This document shows positions 13,957 to 15,131 of a stretch of 15,131 nt of DNA, in pieces. The notes beneath the pieces were generated by a model that worked only from the letters and a program-made list of their open reading frames with translations, made no database searches and was not told the origin of the DNA. This stretch comes from Cytophagaceae bacterium (GTDB taxonomy: Bacteria > Bacteroidota > Bacteroidia > Cytophagales > Cytophagaceae): assembly GCA_021151805.1 (NCBI GenBank), contig JAGKWN010000097.1, positions 1 through 15,131 on the forward strand. The letters are read 5' to 3'. The stretch's first letter is position 1. Each line of letters begins with the position of its first letter. Made by a program: the position numbers and the translations under genes.

Positions 13957-13984
13957 TACTAAGTACTCTCTACTCAGTACTTTA
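13957..13984 (-). repeat. Heptad repeat, right block of the UMF1-dcd gap
   Basis: ACT occurs on the plus strand at 13958, 13965, 13972 and 13979, exactly 7 nt apart; on the minus strand the units begin AGTACTG, AGTAGAG, AGTACTT, AGTACAA. It is the inverted counterpart of the block at 13782 and ends 10 nt before the dcd start codon. It also contains the dyad AGTACT-(8 nt)-AGTACT. Confidence 0.85.
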
Positions 13985-13994
13985 AATACATATT

Positions 13995-14516
13995 ATGATT
14001 CTTTCTGGTTTAGAAATTAAAGATAAATTGGGTTCTGATATTGTTATCGAACCTTATGATGATTCGCGCTTAAATCCGAACAGTTATAACTTACGTCTGC
14101 ATCATGAATTACTGGTGTACGACAATAATGAACTGGATATGAAAAAGCCGAATACCGCTTCACCACTGATCATTCCTGAAGAAGGCCTATTGCTTGAAAC
14201 AGGCAAACTCTACCTGGGCAGAACCATTGAATATACTGAATCGCATAACTATGTACCCATGCTGGAAGGCCGTTCCTCTATCGGTCGCCTGGGCTTATTC
14301 GTACACGTTACTGCCGGTTTCGGCGACGTTGGTTTCTGCGGATACTGGACACTGGAAATCTTCTGCGTGCATCCCATACGCGTATATCCGGGCGTAGAGA
14401 TCTGCCAGATTTTCTATCACACCATTGAAGGTAAATACTCAACTTACAAAAGCGGAAAATACCAGAACAATAAAGGTATACAGCCGAGTTTATTGTATAA
14501 GGATTTTGAAAAGTAG
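13995..14516 (+). CDS. dcd: dCTP deaminase (possibly bifunctional dCTP deaminase / dUTPase)
   Basis: Cytoplasmic trimeric enzyme making dUTP (or dUMP) from dCTP for thymidylate synthesis. The 173-residue protein starts with the family opening M-I-L-S. N-P-N-S-Y-N-L-R-L (27-35) is the conserved region before the core, E91-G-R-S-S-I-G-R-L-G100 is the nucleotide-binding signature with its Ser and Arg residues, H104-V-T-A-G and D111 lie in the active-site strand, and E121 in T-L-E-I-F is the catalytic glutamate. G-K-Y-Q-N-N-K-G-I-Q-P-S (154-165) is the triphosphate-binding C-terminal loop. The segment T-A-G-F-x-D-x-G-F is closer to bifunctional archaeal and mycobacterial enzymes than to the monofunctional E. 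coli type, but this does not settle the chemistry. The gene is followed by a MazG-like hydrolase across a heptad-repeat gap, and both would act on deoxynucleotide pools. Confidence 0.92.
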   Translation: MILSGLEIKDKLGSDIVIEPYDDSRLNPNSYNLRLHHELLVYDNNELDMKKPNTASPLIIPEEGLLLETGKLYLGRTIEYTESHNYVPMLEGRSSIGRLGLFVHVTAGFGDVGFCGYWTLEIFCVHPIRVYPGVEICQIFYHTIEGKYSTYKSGKYQNNKGIQPSLLYKDFEK

Positions 14517-14551
14517 TAACTAGTTATCAGTTTCTAGTTGCTAGACTAGAG
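14515..14551 (+). repeat. Heptad repeat, left block of the dcd-MazG gap
   Basis: AGT begins at 14515, 14522, 14529 and 14536 and AG continues at 14543 and 14550, six positions in strict 7-nt phase with unit AGTNNCT or similar. The first unit begins inside the TAG stop codon of dcd. The stretch AGTTTCTAG (14529-14537) recurs inverted at 14605-14613 in the right block. Confidence 0.9.
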
Positions 14552-14597
14552 AAATATCAACTATTTAAAATTATAAAAGGAATCTATATCATATTGT

Positions 14598-14627
14598 CTA
14601 ATATCTAGAAACTAGTACCTCGCAACT
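14598..14627 (-). repeat. Heptad repeat, right block of the dcd-MazG gap
   Basis: CT occurs on the plus strand at 14598, 14605, 14612, 14619 and 14626, so on the minus strand units start AGTTGCG, AGGTACT, AGTTTCT, AGATATT, AGACAAT. This is the inverted relative of the block at 14515. It stops 3 nt before the ATG of the MazG-like gene. The 46 nt between the blocks are AT-rich with no clear promoter. Confidence 0.85.
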
Positions 14628-14630
14628 ATC

Positions 14631-15098
14631 ATGCTTCCCATCGATCCATTAAACCACGTAGCGGAATTTCACCGTACATTCAAACATCCGATCCTGGATA
14701 CTCCAACCATACCTGCTATTGAACGCGCAAAGCTTCGTGTATCCTTGCTTGCAGAAGAGTTAAAGGAACTGGAAGATGCCATTGCACAGAATAACATTGT
14801 AGAAGTTGCAGATGCCTTGTGCGACCTGCAATATGTATTGGCAGGTGCAGTCCTTGAATTTGGCTTGGGTGAAAAATTTAAGGATCTGTTTGATGAAGTG
14901 CAGCGTTCGAACATGAGCAAGACTTGTGCTACGGAGCAGGAGGCTAATGCAACCATTGCCCATTACGAAGCGAAAGGACAGCCATGCTACCATGTGAAAA
15001 GCGGCAATCATTATCTGGTATATAGAACTGAAGATAATAAAACGCTGAAGTCGATTAACTATTCAGCAGCCGATCTGAAATCGATTGTCGAGAAATAA
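14631..15098 (+). CDS. MazG-like / phosphoribosyl-ATP pyrophosphohydrolase-like NTP hydrolase
   Basis: A 155-residue all-alpha NTP pyrophosphatase-fold protein, expected to split an NTP or dNTP to the monophosphate and pyrophosphate. The metal-binding pattern is present: E42-E43-x-x-E46 on one helix and E58-x-x-D61 with D65 on the next (L-A-E-E-L-K-E-L and E-V-A-D-A-L-C-D), as in MazG and HisE-type enzymes. It differs from HisE in context, with no his genes nearby, so nucleotide-pool cleaning is more likely than histidine synthesis. The C-terminal 50 residues (from about 100) form a polar extension beyond the helical core, with Y-H-V-K-S-G-N-H-Y-L-V-Y-R looking like a small beta element. It follows dcd in the same direction. 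The substrate is not determined by the sequence. Confidence 0.82.
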   Translation: MLPIDPLNHVAEFHRTFKHPILDTPTIPAIERAKLRVSLLAEELKELEDAIAQNNIVEVADALCDLQYVLAGAVLEFGLGEKFKDLFDEVQRSNMSKTCATEQEANATIAHYEAKGQPCYHVKSGNHYLVYRTEDNKTLKSINYSAADLKSIVEK

Positions 15099-15131
15099 AA
15101 TATATTAAAAAGAAAAGGTCACGCTTATAAC
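15099..15131. other. Sequence after the MazG-like gene
   Basis: Thirty-three nt to the window edge, AT-rich, with no gene start, terminator or heptad phase visible in what is shown. Confidence 0.4.

Noticed and set aside
10281..14627. Possible CRISPR array or copies of one mobile element (MITE/REP) explaining the repeats
   Set aside because: There are no 25-40 nt repeats with unique spacers and no cas genes. The blocks in different gaps do not share sequence beyond AGT and the 7-nt phase, and no target-site duplication or transposase is visible.

Overview
The window is a stretch of Bacteroidota chromosome, most likely from the Cytophaga group. The evidence is an exbB-exbD-exbD-tonB cluster with a Bacteroidota-type TonB, secreted proteins whose signal peptides end in A|Q, a DUF4199 membrane protein, genes with almost no Shine-Dalgarno sequences, and one exact TAnnTTTG -7 element. 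Base composition is moderately AT-rich. The exact species is inference. No RNA genes, insertion sequences, phage genes or CRISPR array were seen.

Layout. (1) 172-5744: an energy-transduction cluster read left to right: ExbB, two ExbD paralogues, TonB, a 64-residue two-helix membrane protein, a PstS-like lipoprotein and a large secreted TPR protein. It ends in a good intrinsic terminator (5771-5806). Most junctions are 4-nt overlaps or very short gaps, so it is probably one transcription unit. (2) 5974-7707: a TerB-like helical protein joined by TAATG to a patatin-type phospholipase, then a small membrane protein. (3) 7733-10272: a secreted PD40/OmpA envelope protein joined by TGATG to a Gfo/Idh/MocA oxidoreductase. 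(4) 10359-12329: DUF4199 and apt on the minus strand, divergent from an MTA/SAH nucleosidase. The nucleosidase releases adenine and Apt salvages it, and the intergenic space holds two adjacent inverted repeats. (5) 12474-15098: a UMF1-type MFS transporter, a dCTP deaminase, and a MazG-like NTP pyrophosphohydrolase; the last two fit nucleotide-pool cleaning.

The most unusual signal is not a gene. Four of the gene-to-gene gaps in the right third (10281-10360, 12331-12429, 13782-13984, 14515-14627) each carry degenerate repeats with a strict 7-nt period. In every gap the left block reads on the plus strand and begins at or just after a stop codon, while the right block is the same kind of repeat on the minus strand. 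In three gaps the unit starts with AGT (or AG) on its own strand but the remaining bases differ from gap to gap. The architecture is therefore conserved while the sequence is not. No similar block was found in the gaps left of 10,270.
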